64,000 nucleotides of DNA, taken from assembly GCF_018143015.1 (NCBI RefSeq), contig NC_054741.1, positions 8,380,683 through 8,444,682 of the forward strand. The letters run 5' to 3'. Made by a program: the position numbers and the translations under genes. Within the stretch, counting starts at the first letter, position 1, and each line of letters begins with the position of its first letter. This document shows, in pieces, positions 11,898 to 22,244 of the stretch. This stretch comes from Lytechinus variegatus (lineage: Eukaryota; Echinodermata; Echinoidea; Temnopleuroida; Toxopneustidae). A model generated the notes under the pieces. That model was not told the origin of the DNA. It saw only the letters and a list, made by a program, of their open reading frames with translations, and made no database searches.

Positions 11898-12459
11898 CCG
11901 GGGGGGGGGCACTTACATTGACGAGTGGATACCATTCGCGACCAAAAAAAAAACACGTAAAAAGGATGTCCTTTTCACGATAGGGCACGTTATGTACATA
12001 ACGTGATAAGGATGTCAAAACACAAAAATAATGAAAAAAGGGTATCTATTTCAATAGGAAAATTACGTGTTTAGGGTCGAATTTACGGGGATGATAAAAC
12101 AAAATTAAAATGTTTTATAAAGGATGTCCTTTTTGCCCCAAGACTTCGTGTTTAGAGTCCGATTTGCGCGAGGTGTAGAAGGACGTGGGGTCGAACTAAA
12201 CCAAATAAGGTAAAGCCGACGACCGAAGGACCCGTGACAATAAAACTTTCCTGTACTTGTTTAGGGGTTCATTTCAGGGAATATTTGCCAAGAGTATCGT
12301 TTTGTTTCCAATTCTTGTTAATGGTAGGGTTTCACACGCCAATACTTGTTAAGGGGTGCATTTTCAGAATATGGAAATTACGTGTTTAGGGTGCTTTTCG
12401 AGACCCCATGGTCGCGCATGGTATCCACTCGTGAATGGAAGTGCCCCCCCCCCCCCAGG
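11898..12459. mobile_element. Non-autonomous hAT-like element with 8-base target duplication
   Basis: Flanked by the direct repeat TGGAATAC (11890-11897 and 12460-12467). The ends are inverted copies about 45 bases long: a G-run then GGCACTT, ACGAGTGGATACCAT and CGCGACC on the left, complement on the right. The interior repeats AAGGATGTCCTTTT and CGTGTTTAGGGTC. An 8-base duplication is typical of hAT transposons, so the assignment is inference. A perfect palindrome CACGTTATGTACATAACGTG lies at about 11985-12004. Confidence 0.7.
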
Positions 12460-12559
12460 TGGAATACAGGAAAAAAAAAGACAAATCCAAATGCGAGCGC
12501 ACAGCTCGAGCTGAAAATGTTGATACTCAGACAATAATACGGATATATTTTACGAAGCA

Positions 12560-13830
12560 CTTTTTAAAATCAGTTTGTAAATAAAACAAAATAATGAAAG
12601 CTCGAAATCCTTCTCATGCATAGTCTTTAACAAATCAGAGAGGCGAGAGCAGATTATGGGAGACCATCTGAATAAATCAAGAATGTTCTGTATTCATGGA
12701 GTGGTAGGTACAAGGTGTGTCAAGTTGAACTGATTAGCAAACAGTGCTAAAAATATCGCGGGACTTGAGAAATCGAAATAAGACTGGAGTTTCTTCCATC
12801 TAATTTTGATCACTTTGATGAACATGTTTGTCAGAAACGAAATTGCAAGAAAGCAAAAATTTCAACATTTTTATTACCCTCTCCCCCCCCCCAAAAAAAA
12901 CTTTTGGTAGATTTTAAAATAATTTTCATAAAAGTTATATTTCACCCTTCGCTCTTTCCCTTTCTCTTTAAATCTGACGCAAGTGCTCTTTCCTATACCA
13001 TGTATACTGTCTAAGTATCAGTGTGTAAGATTCACATGCAGTGTTCTCATGCTCGTGACGATGATCAAAAACTTTTCAGATTTCGTTTGCTTTTTTATTA
13101 CAACACGTCTTCCATGAAATCGTCCCCAAATTCACGAAATTATCGATCAGTTCTTTATACTTCAGTTTGAAGATTCGGTGAGGAGGGCAAGATAGATGCG
13201 ATGAAGTTTATCATGAATAAATATGCAATATGCCAATAGGCAAATTTATAAATAAAAACATACACATGTCAATTTTGTTTGACTAAACATGAGTATTTAT
13301 ATGATGAAAGGCTAAAATAACCCGACACCGCCGGGATATAACAAATTACCTATAAGGTAATATTTTTCCATTTGAAATTTTAGTCCTTGCTTAATTGTAT
13401 ATTCTCTATTTTCATTTGTTTAAACGTGAAAATCACGGTGTGGTTGACGCCCCGGCCTTTTCCATACACCAAATGACTATAATTTTTAAAGTAATGAAAC
13501 GAATATAAATTGATTACCATACATGGTGATGATGATGATGACAAATTTAAGATAATTTTCAGTATCTGAGACGTTGGCCTATATTTCCAAATAAGTTCGG
13601 TAAAAAGAAAAAGGAAATCTGGTGACTTTTATTGTGGCTCGTCTTGTTTCTATGCATCTGCAGACCCATCTATTTTAAGAGTGTAATTATACATTGCAAT
13701 ATATTTTGACATAATTACATATCTTTGTATTTTTTCTTCTCTTTTCTCTCCATTTTCTCCGCCAGTAAAGAACTTTTTTGGAGGCATGTCCCCACCCATC
13801 CGAGCCCCGGCCTCCGCCCCATAAGTTCAT
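12560..13830. other. Intergenic sequence without recognised gene
   Basis: AT-rich, with a C-run and A-run near 12880, a short GATGATGATGAT stretch near 13527 and a T-rich patch near 13725. No exon with convincing splice sites and protein similarity. Confidence 0.4.
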
Positions 13831-13833
13831 CAT

Positions 13834-13948
13834 ACACCGGCGGATCCAGTGGAGCTAGGGGGCAGACCCGTGCCCCCTTTTTTTCGGCTTGTCAATTTTT
13901 TTTCCTAGGGAAAATGTGCCCCCCTGGAAAATCCTGTATCCGCCCCTG
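13834..13948. mobile_element. Tiny MITE with CGGCGGATCCAG-type ends
   Basis: The left end CGGCGGATCCAG is mirrored by CTGTATCCGCCCCTG at the right end. Inner GGGGGCA and TGCCCCC blocks also pair. Similar to other CAGGGGCGG-type short elements here (57477-57637). Confidence 0.4.
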
Positions 13949-14199
13949 AGTTTATAGTAACTTGTTTGTTAGATATGTTTTTAGAAATGCTGACTTTTAA
14001 AAATGCCGCATAGGGATACTTTGCAGTATTGGGTATTTTCTCTTGGTATAGGTCTTTTATGCTTAGATGATTTAACGTCTGGTACCTTGATTGAATAATA
14101 TCCGACTATATGTCTCATAATTCTATAATTATGTATACATATTTTTTTTTACGAAGTTCAGTTATGAAAGTAGGAAATATGTCATAATCTATTTTAGTT

Positions 14200-14860
14200 T
14201 TATTCGCACAAAAAACAGCCAGGAGTTTCTTAGGATGGTACGCAACATGCTGCGCGTCTTTCTGCTGACAGACATCTTCATTTCTGTTTATGAAGACTGG
14301 TTAAAAGGCTACGAAGCATGTAAACAACAAGCACGTGCGAGGAAACGCGTTCTTTTGTAGGTCATTCGGTGATTGTTACGAAACCATTTTACCGTACGTT
14401 ATATACAGCGTATGTCACTCGGAGATCCCCGCTATCCTGCACATGTAGTATCAACAAGCTCGGTCATACGACAAACGACCAAGGCAAGAAAAAGCTTCAT
14501 AGAAAGACGAGAAGTTTACAAAGAATTAAGAACAGCTCTCAGGCTAGCAATATTCTTGGTAAGTTGAAATATCTAACGTTAGATCTAAAAGAGGAAAGGA
14601 AAATCTAGTTCTCGCACGAATGCGATGAATGTTCACCCACTCCCGACCCGAGCGATATACATGATATAGGTTGATCTGCTGGCGCTGGGCGCGGCGCGCC
14701 GGCTGGTTGCGGTACGTGTACACCCATGTCCCATGACTGAAAAATCCGCCGTTTTCTGGTCTTTTTCTCAGATCTCCTCCTACACTGACGGGAGACTCCC
14801 ATTTGACTCTTAATTGTGGTGATTCGCGCACCGCAAGAATGTTCCATGTGCAGTTAAATG
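14200..14860. promoter_or_regulatory. CpG-rich segment, candidate promoter region
   Basis: CG dinucleotides are dense here (for example GCGCGGCGCGCCGG near 14689 and CACGTGCGAGGAAACGCG near 14330), in contrast with the AT-rich surroundings. It lies about 2 kb upstream of the DUF1295 start codon. No TATA box was assigned. Confidence 0.3.
14373..14558 (+). other. Candidate upstream exon (possible 5' exon of DUF1295 gene)
   Basis: An open frame ending at a good donor (TTG then gtaagt at 14559) in a CpG-rich neighbourhood. It encodes a basic stretch (TTKARKSFIERREVYKEL) followed by a short hydrophobic run (RLAIFL). Joined in phase 0 to the exon at 16607 it would stay in frame (adding Ser-Asn before the first Met of the DUF1295 protein). 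That match has a one-in-three chance of being accidental, and the family does not need such an extension. An unrelated or untranslated exon is as likely. Confidence 0.2.
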
Positions 14861-15485
14861 AAATCCATGACCATGTAGGTATGTCATTTTATTTCACAAA
14901 AAAAAGCAAAATTTGCACAGTCAAACTCTTTAGACTTACCTTAGGGCAAAGTTACAATGTAGGCTTTAGCTCCCAAATATTCCAAATATGTAAAATTATT
15001 AACATGTGTTCATGTGGGGTGTTTCCATTTACTGACACCCGATTTCTGACATCCCTATTCTGATACCCCTTTTCCCCATTCACTTTTGTACACGTTTGTA
15101 GTAAATATATTAGTGTCTCACTTTTTTATCATAAAAAAGAGGCTTGGTCAAATTCCCTTTCTGTGATTGGCTTGTATCGCTATTGAATATCTATTAGCCA
15201 TCAATGCTTCTTCGTATCTATGATTGTCCCCTTTTCATTGCCTGAAGAAAATGATAAACTTTTTCAAAAAATAATAATGCTGTAAAATGTAGAAGTGAGT
15301 GATTAGTGGTTTTTTATCCTGGGATATTGTTATGAATCTGATGAATATTTGTTCTTATAGCAAAGTTGTCAAAGTTGAAAAGAGAGAGGACTGATGTATT
15401 GGTGTGTGAGTGAGTCCAAAAAAATAAAGTTCTACTAACATCCAGATCTAGACTAGGCTATACTAGACTTTTATTAGACCAAAAG

Positions 15486-15558
15486 CTTCGGTCTCTGTTT
15501 TGTTGGTTGTTCAGCTGAACTTCGTTGGCTTCACTCACCAAATACAGAGACCGAAGTT
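15486..15558. repeat. Inverted repeat (CTTCGGTCTCTG hairpin)
   Basis: CTTCGGTCTCTG near 15487 pairs with CAGAGACCGAAG near 15546, with imperfect pairing extending inward (TTTTGTTGG with CCAAATA). It is followed about 100 bases later by a good donor, GAGGTAAGT near 15649, which could end an untranslated first exon of the DUF1295 gene. Confidence 0.4.
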
Positions 15559-16219
15559 CTAGCGCGATCTGTACAGGGGACTCAATGGCCATATGTTTAT
15601 GTACTTGAGATCGGATAAAACGGGGAAGTGAATTTGCGCGACAGCCGAGGTAAGTCACTGTTTTTGTTCCTTTTAACTTCATTTTTCCCCGTTTTTTGGC
15701 AATTGATGTCAAGAGGGAATATAAGTTTGCACTCTGGTCACTATAATTTTTGAAATTTTTATTCATTAAAGACAAATATTGAAAAGCCCCGACGGGGGGA
15801 TTTTGCATTGCAAGTCCCCTAATGGTGGCTGCACGATAGCGAGCCGTCTGTGTACGAGGACAATTAAAAAAAAAATGTTAAAAAACTCCTTGAAACAGAC
15901 GGCTGCCAGCTGTCTAGACTTTTATATGCTTAAATCCCTCTTTTGATGTGGGAAACAGAGCACAAGAATGTACATAAAGTCACTAATGGAGAATATCAGC
16001 TTATCATTTTCTCAAAATGTGTGATGTGAAATCTAAAATTTTTATTCCAAGCAAAAAGTTTGCTTTGTCTTATTTCCAATGTAGCTGGATCTAAAACATA
16101 CCGATACATGCGCCAACCAATCGCGTTCATGTATCTTGACATGATGTCTACAAGGTACCACCACTACTGAGTGCGTATGCATGGGATACTTCAGTCTAGT
16201 CTATACCAAAAAAAAACAC

Positions 16220-16271
16220 ATTTTGAGATTTGGACTGAAGTTTTTTAAAAACTTCAGTCCTAATCTCAAAA
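16220..16271. repeat. Near-perfect 52-base palindrome
   Basis: ATTTTGAGATTTGGACTGAA on the left pairs with TTCAGTCCTAATCTCAAAAT on the right with one mismatch, around an A/T-rich centre. It lies in the upstream intron or promoter of the DUF1295 gene. Confidence 0.6.
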
Positions 16272-16612
16272 TATATATCATGATTTTGCCTAGATACTTA
16301 TGAATTATTTAAATCATTGATCATTTAATAAGTAAGATATTGAAATTAATATGTTCGAAGTTTTATACACATTGATACATAGGCCTATGCCTTTTCAGAA
16401 ATTCTGAAAATGTTACACTAATTCTCTGTCAAACTAAAAATAAAGATTTCATGTCTGATGATGGATTGCCTGACCTAGAACCAATGTTCTGAATATTTAT
16501 ACTTTGTACTACTAATTATTGTTTTAAAAAGTGTCATTTTATATAGTGTCATTTTATATATTGCCATTTTGAACTTAATTTCATCCATTTTATCTATTTT
16601 TTGCAGTCCAAC

Positions 16613-19600
16613 ATGGACCCTACAGATGTGTCTAATAACCAAACTGGAGGCCCATTTATCATTGATGAGTACAACTTGGCTCTTTGTGCCATAGTTACTG
16701 TGGCAATGCAAGCATCTTTCTTCATTATAGCAGCAACGTGCAAGTTTGACAAAGTCACAGATTTTGCTGGAGGAACCAATTTTGTTGTTCTAGCTTTGCT
16801 GTCCTTCTTTCTTGCTCAGGTAAATTATGATTCAGAATTTTTTTTATTATTGATGTCTTGACTGCATAAGGCTTTTTAAAGATCTCATATTTTCCAGTAG
16901 TAAAAAGTTATGGGATTAATATAGAAGATAATTTAATTAGTCCATAATGCAGGCATAGCATACATGTAGAAATGTGTTTTCCAGTGGTTTTCAAATAATA
17001 ATAGTAGTATATTGTGTCATAACAATAAAACCATTGAATAAAATTGTCTGCAATTCGTTAAGTTAAAAATTGTTCTATCAAGATGTCTGGCTACTGCTAA
17101 ATCCACCCTCTTTCATACATACTATTCAACAAGAATATTTTCTTTGAGACTTTAAACTCGATGTACTGGGTATCTGCTTTAAAAGTGTTTAACTACAGTG
17201 TATGTGGAAATGTAAAAGTGATTTGAACAGCACACATGTTGGTTATTACTTGCAAAACTTTATGAAAAACTCTCAAATTTAATTGTCATGTTGCAGTTTG
17301 TAGAACTTGTAAATTTGCTAGTGTCAAACCATTTTGGTAATGCTTTAGCTTAATAAGCAATCCAAGGGAAAATATTGAGTAACATACAAAGCACCGACTA
17401 TTCCCTTATTTTTATTCTTCTCTTTCAGACTTACGGTGTACGTCAGATTGTGGCTACTGTTCTGGTGTTTTTGTGGGGCATACGCCTATCAGGGTACCTC
17501 TTGTATAGAATTATCAAGATAGGCGAGGATAAACGATTTGATGATAAGCGAGAAAACTGCCTCAAGTTTGCCGGCTTCTGGATTTTTCAGGTGAGAATCG
17601 AGATCAAGGTCAAGACTATTGAATATATGGCTTACAGGAATTAAGGAGTACCTAAACAAAGTCCTGGAATTACAGAAATTTAATTATAACAGGTTAACTG
17701 GTCTTGCATTTATAATGAAATGATTGAACATGCGAGGTATATTATGGTCCTAAAGTTACTGTCAACATGAAGTTTAATGGGAATGCCATCGAAACTCTCG
17801 TGAAGTGTTAGTATGTACATGTATGCAAGGAAAGGATATTGTTATCAAAGTGCTTGAAGACATCTCAAATTATTCGCCTCTTACTCTCCACTTTGGCTAA
17901 TGCTCAATGCCTCCCTCTACATAGTGTATGGGGTCTGATGCGGAAAGACTACACTAAGAGGCTGCAAAGCAGCTCCAGTGATGCAGCTTTTTGCATCTTA
18001 TTTACCACCAAGTTTGCAGAGCCATCAGGAGCCGTCTTTCATGACAGCTTTACTCGCACCTACATTATTAACAATGGATAATGCTGAGTGAAAGAGAACA
18101 TCAAATTAATGGGTCAATTGTTATATTTTCCTGCCCTATTACTGAGTGATGAATATTCATGTATTCATCCGGGCGATAAGATTTTTTTTCCGGGCTCACA
18201 GGAAAGCTCTTGATTCTATGGATTTCAGAATTCTTTTCTAGGGATTTTCCCGTCTGGAGATTAGGACTTAAGTTTTGGGTCGAGACTACCATTAAGTGAA
18301 GGTGGTTTCTGTACAAATGTTCTGCAAATAAAACTGGAACCAGATAATTGCTGTACAAAGTCAACATGGATTTATTGTAGGGGTTACTTTTCACCCTTTT
18401 GCAGGCTGTATGGGTCTTCACGGTGAGTCTACCAGTCATCTTCATCAATGCTCAGAAACATGATGAGGGAACTTCTTTTGAGGCCCTGGACTACGTAGGA
18501 ACGGTCCTGTTTGGTATCGGTCTACTAATCGAGACCGTTGCTGACCAACAGAAGTTTAATTTCCGGAATGACCCAGCTAATAAAGGAAAATGGTGCCAAG
18601 CAGGTATGCCTCTTCTTTCTTTAAAAGGAACTTAATCCTTAGGATAACAGTTTTAATCATAGCAGAAAAATGTAGGTGGAGGTTTGATATGTCAAAGAAA
18701 AAGAAAGTTATGGATATTTGTATTTTGATTTGTGACATCACAGACAAGCAGATCCTCATTACGGTATGTTATGTGATATGAAAAATTCCCAAAATGCCAA
18801 AATATCAGAAAAATGAATTTATTTTATTTGGGTGACATGGTATGTCATGAGGTACATCATATCATACCCCCTTCTATCATTTTAACAATATTTAAATATC
18901 CATCATGGTCCATGAAAAAACTGGACTCAAAGGTGGAAACTTGAGAGAACTGGACTTCGCCTACACTATACTATTATTTGAAATTTCTTAGCTGAAGTTG
19001 TGTAATTACTATCTATTATATAATGCGTAGTCATGTGAAAGTGCTTCAATTCAGGAAGGCACGGCATTTCCTTCCTTCCTTTCTTGTGAAAACTTCCATG
19101 AAGCATGATAACATTGATTTTCACTGAAAAATGTGCATCCAGCCAATCAGTTGCAAAGATTTTAGTAGCTTATAACAGTTGTCAGTAAATAATACCACTG
19201 ACAAAGTACTTCATGGAATATGCTCCCTTTGTTGTTTAGTTGTTACCATACTCAATCCAGGAAGTTGCAGGCCTGCATCTATAGGTATGAGTTTGGTGTC
19301 CAATTTGATGTAAGCTTTACTATAATTCCTATAGGTGGATGTGAAGTTCTGAACCTGATGACCCATATTGTGAAATCTGGTTTAATTAGAGTATGATTTA
19401 TCTGTGCTGCAATTATGGGAAGCCAAAATTCTTAAACTTATTTTAGATTGTATACTTCTTATTTTTACTTTATTCTTTCCTATGTTTTTGATGGTGCAGA
19501 AAAAGTATTTCAGTTATGCATTTGGTTCCAAATGCTCTATCTGACTAATATGACATTTAAGAGATTAGTGTTACAATTGGCTATCCATAGTTCAGCCCAA

Positions 19601-21419
19601 AGTGTAGACAAATGTTTTGACTAAATCTGAGTTCAGAACATGGGCCAATATGATTTAATTTGTGTCTACACTAACACGTCATAAGCCATCAAATAAAAAA
19701 AGGATGTAAATTTCTCTTTTCTACAATGTTATGAAGCTAATACACGAACGAACAAAATGAAAAATATTAAAAGATACATATGTCATCTAATCAAGTTATG
19801 AATTTACCCATTTCTACAGGGCTCTGTGGCTAAACACACACAAAAAATGAAAAGATGTATATTGTCAAATGTGCATATGAATGAACTCGTTTCTACAGGG
19901 TTGATGGTTAACATAAACTATCAAACAAAAACGAAAACATAAAAAGATATACTGTTTATACATCATCAAATAAAGTTATGAATTTCCTCATTTTTAGAGG
20001 TTATCTGAAGCTACACACAAACAAACTAAAATGACAATGTGAAAAAGGACAAACTGTTTGTCATCAAGTAAACTTAGATGGATTTACTCATTTCTACAAG
20101 TATATTGAGCTGGTTTATGAAGCAGAGCATAGACAACAATGAAATTTTTGAATGGATGTATTGTATCAATAAACTTTTGAATTTACTCTTTCTCTACAGA
20201 TCTATTGAGCTGGCTTATGAAGCTGAATATAAACAAAGAAAGTTTTAAAAAGATGTGTTGTATCAAACTTTTGAATTCACTCATTTCTACAGGTCTTTGG
20301 AGCTGGTCTCGGCATCCTAACTACTTTGGTGAGATCATGTTATGGTGGGGGATGTTCATTATGAGCTGTAGTGTATTAACTAATGTGGAATGGATTGCAG
20401 TTCTAAGCCCTCTATTCATCTCTGCTATTCTCCTCTTCTTGAGCGGGATCCCTCTCCTTGAAGAGAGTGCTGATAGGAGATATGGAGAGTGAGTATAAAC
20501 AAGAGAAAAGGGATATATATATACTACCATATATACACTAAGCACATTTTGATTTACGTCTTGACATAGGCGTCATAATGTGATTTTTATGCAGTACTGC
20601 GCAAGTGTCAGTGTCGACCCCTCATTCACCACTCAAGTTGAGAATGCATTCAGTCTGGTTCTCACTGTCCACCAAATGATGGCATCACCCATGTTTTCTT
20701 ATGTACTTTATTACATGAAATACAAAATATTTCAATTTTTTCCTTGTAATAATAAAAGGAGTGACATCATCGACTCATTCATTTGCCTATGACTGGGTAG
20801 TGCATGTAATTGGTTATGAAAAATAAGTGATATTTTAGAATACAACTTTATTACTTTTCAGCATTATTTTTGTTTTATTTTTGTTGTTTTATTGAATTAA
20901 GCTCTTCATTGAAGTGGCCTTTCCCTTTAGCGAAGGATTAAGAATACAAGGTCTGGGGCTCAAAGCCCATAAAAAATATATTAGCGAGGCCCACCATCAA
21001 CACCCCCATCTGGTAAAAATTAGCATGTGACAATGGTGTAGATTATATTGAAACATTGAATGATAGCATTATCCAAGATTCTATTTTTGTCAAATTTTCT
21101 CATTATGTAAAATAAATTGTCAGGTTTGATTTGATTGTTCTTGAAGTACACTCATTAAATGGTACGAAACAAGAACTTTAGATTAATAATTCCTAACTCC
21201 TTTTTCTTTTATCTTCTGAACAGACTGGATTCCTATGTAATCTTCAAGAAATCAACGAGTCCATTAATCTTGTTCTGGCCACGTCTTTATCAAGTTCTGC
21301 CCTCACCGGTGAAGTGTTTGTTCTGTTGTGAGTTCCCTTTCTATAACAATATTGGGAAGAATCCTCCTGATGTTGAGGGCGCCACTGCAAATGAGCAGAC
21401 AGGGATTGCAAGAGCATAA
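16613..21419 (+). CDS. DUF1295 / steroid 5-alpha-reductase-like multi-pass membrane protein (5 coding exons)
   Basis: Predicted membrane oxidoreductase of the DUF1295 branch of the steroid 5-alpha-reductase/ICMT-like fold; substrate unknown. Coding exons: 16613-16819 (within an exon starting at 16607 after an acceptor), 17429-17590, 18405-18603, 20293-20488, 21224-21419. Phases 0, 0, 1, 2 join in one frame of 319 residues. The first ATG gives [10 protein letters not shown] and then a transmembrane segment starting at the family-typical position, followed by [19 protein letters not shown], another family signature. Exon 4 carries [13 protein letters not shown], the hallmark C-terminal motif for the NADPH-binding region of this fold. 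About six or seven hydrophobic segments. The C-terminus ([22 protein letters not shown]) is soluble. No breaks. The intron before exon 4 and the 3' flank hold unusual tandem copies of adjoining exon ends. Confidence 0.92.
19088..19220. mobile_element. Possible MITE with TTCCATGAAG ends
   Basis: TTCCATGAAG near 19091 is mirrored by CTTCATGGAA near 19209, around an interior with CAGCCAATCAG, a phrase shared by other small elements in this window. In intron 3 of the DUF1295 gene. Confidence 0.3.
19711..20307 (+). repeat. Tandem array of about six units copying the intron 3' end and start of exon 4
   Basis: Units of about 80-100 bases recur with the phrase ATTTACTCATTTCTACAG or variants. Acceptor-like points are near 19725, 19819, 19898, 19998, 20100, 20199 and the true site 20292, so spacings are about 94, 79, 100, 102, 99 and 93. 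The last three units also share the first exon bases (TATTGAGCTGG against the true CTTTGGAGCTGG). Units further upstream are more diverged. The array ends in the real exon. Confidence 0.7.
20680..20870. repeat. Fragment of the TTAA-flanked AAGTCCACCCC element family
   Basis: Shares internal phrases with the complete copy at 39212-39782, including TGACATCATCGACTCATTCATTTG and TACTTTATTACATGAAATA-type sequence. No terminal repeats. Lies in the last intron of the DUF1295 gene. Confidence 0.4.
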
Positions 21420-21674
21420 GTCAGCTCAAATCAAGTGATTTTTTTTATGTTCATCTGCTAAGAGTCATGTTCATTGGAAATTAAAATGCTGATAAAGTAA
21501 AATGAACAGATGAACTTAATTGATTTTCCTACTTTTTCTGCACTGCGATAAATAATTTGGTGTCAACCACTGATGTAAATTCAGGCAGTGAACCTGTTGG
21601 TCAGGGGTAGGGAGGGGGAACTATTGTGTCCCCCCCCCTGATTAGTATGATGTCATGTATTATCGTCTGTGGTC

Positions 21675-22240
21675 AGAACTCTCCTAATATAAACGGCACT
21701 TCTCAAAATGAACAAATCGAATGGAAAAAAAAGTAGTAATGAGAATGGTCCTAGAAGGTGTCACTTCAACTGAACAGATATGATTCACAAGTGAGATTGC
21801 TCCTAACATAGAGGGGCAGCTCCAAATTAAAATGCAGGAACTACAAAAAAATATTTAAAGAAAAGCTCAGAATTCCTAATGATGTATTATGTTCATGTAG
21901 TTACACATTGTCAAAATTCTTTCTTAAATATGTGTAATGATATTTTTAGGTTATGTTTAATGATGTATTTAGGTTCAATATGATTATTTTTCCTTTTCAA
22001 TCTCTTTTAGAGCGCTAAGTGACTTAACTGTCATTTGTGCAATGTAAAAATTGAGTATTGTTATTATTGTAAATCAACACTTATATGAATATGAGAATGC
22101 TCCTAGAATGAAGGGTGCCACTCTCAATGAATAGACAAGTATAGGAGTAGCATAAATCAAGAAACGAAATTGGTAAATGAGAATACTCCATAACATAGAG
22201 GGTACCAATCCTGATTACTAGATAGGAATTACACGTATAT
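21675..22240 (+). repeat. Diverged tandem copies of the DUF1295 last-exon end
   Basis: The end of the coding region (AATCCTCCTGATGTTGAGGG, then GCCACT, AATGAGCAGACA and AGCATAA) is echoed at about 21684, 21743, 21797, 22093 and 22178. The best copy, about 22093-22162, keeps AATGCTCCTAGAATGAAGGG, TGCCACTCTCAATGA and GTAGCATAAATCA. All are in the same orientation and non-coding, downstream of the stop. Confidence 0.55.
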
Positions 22241-22244
22241 AAAC

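Noticed and set aside
14544-14847. Minus-strand frames of 80-95 residues in the CpG-rich block
   Set aside because: Two overlapping frames with no family features; G+C-rich DNA has few stops by chance.
15458-15808. Minus-strand frame of 116 residues
   Set aside because: It lies across an inverted repeat and a repeat-like segment (CCCCGACGGGG near 15787) and shows no domain; probably chance.
17839-18081. 80-residue frame in DUF1295 intron 2
   Set aside because: No domain, no splice borders keeping frame with the flanking exons.
19711-20307. CRISPR-like array
   Set aside because: The genome is eukaryotic, units are diverged over their whole length and there are no constant repeats with unique spacers; the array copies an intron-exon border.
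20205-20492. Separate 95-residue gene
   Set aside because: It is exon 4 of the DUF1295 gene read through from the preceding decoy splice copy.
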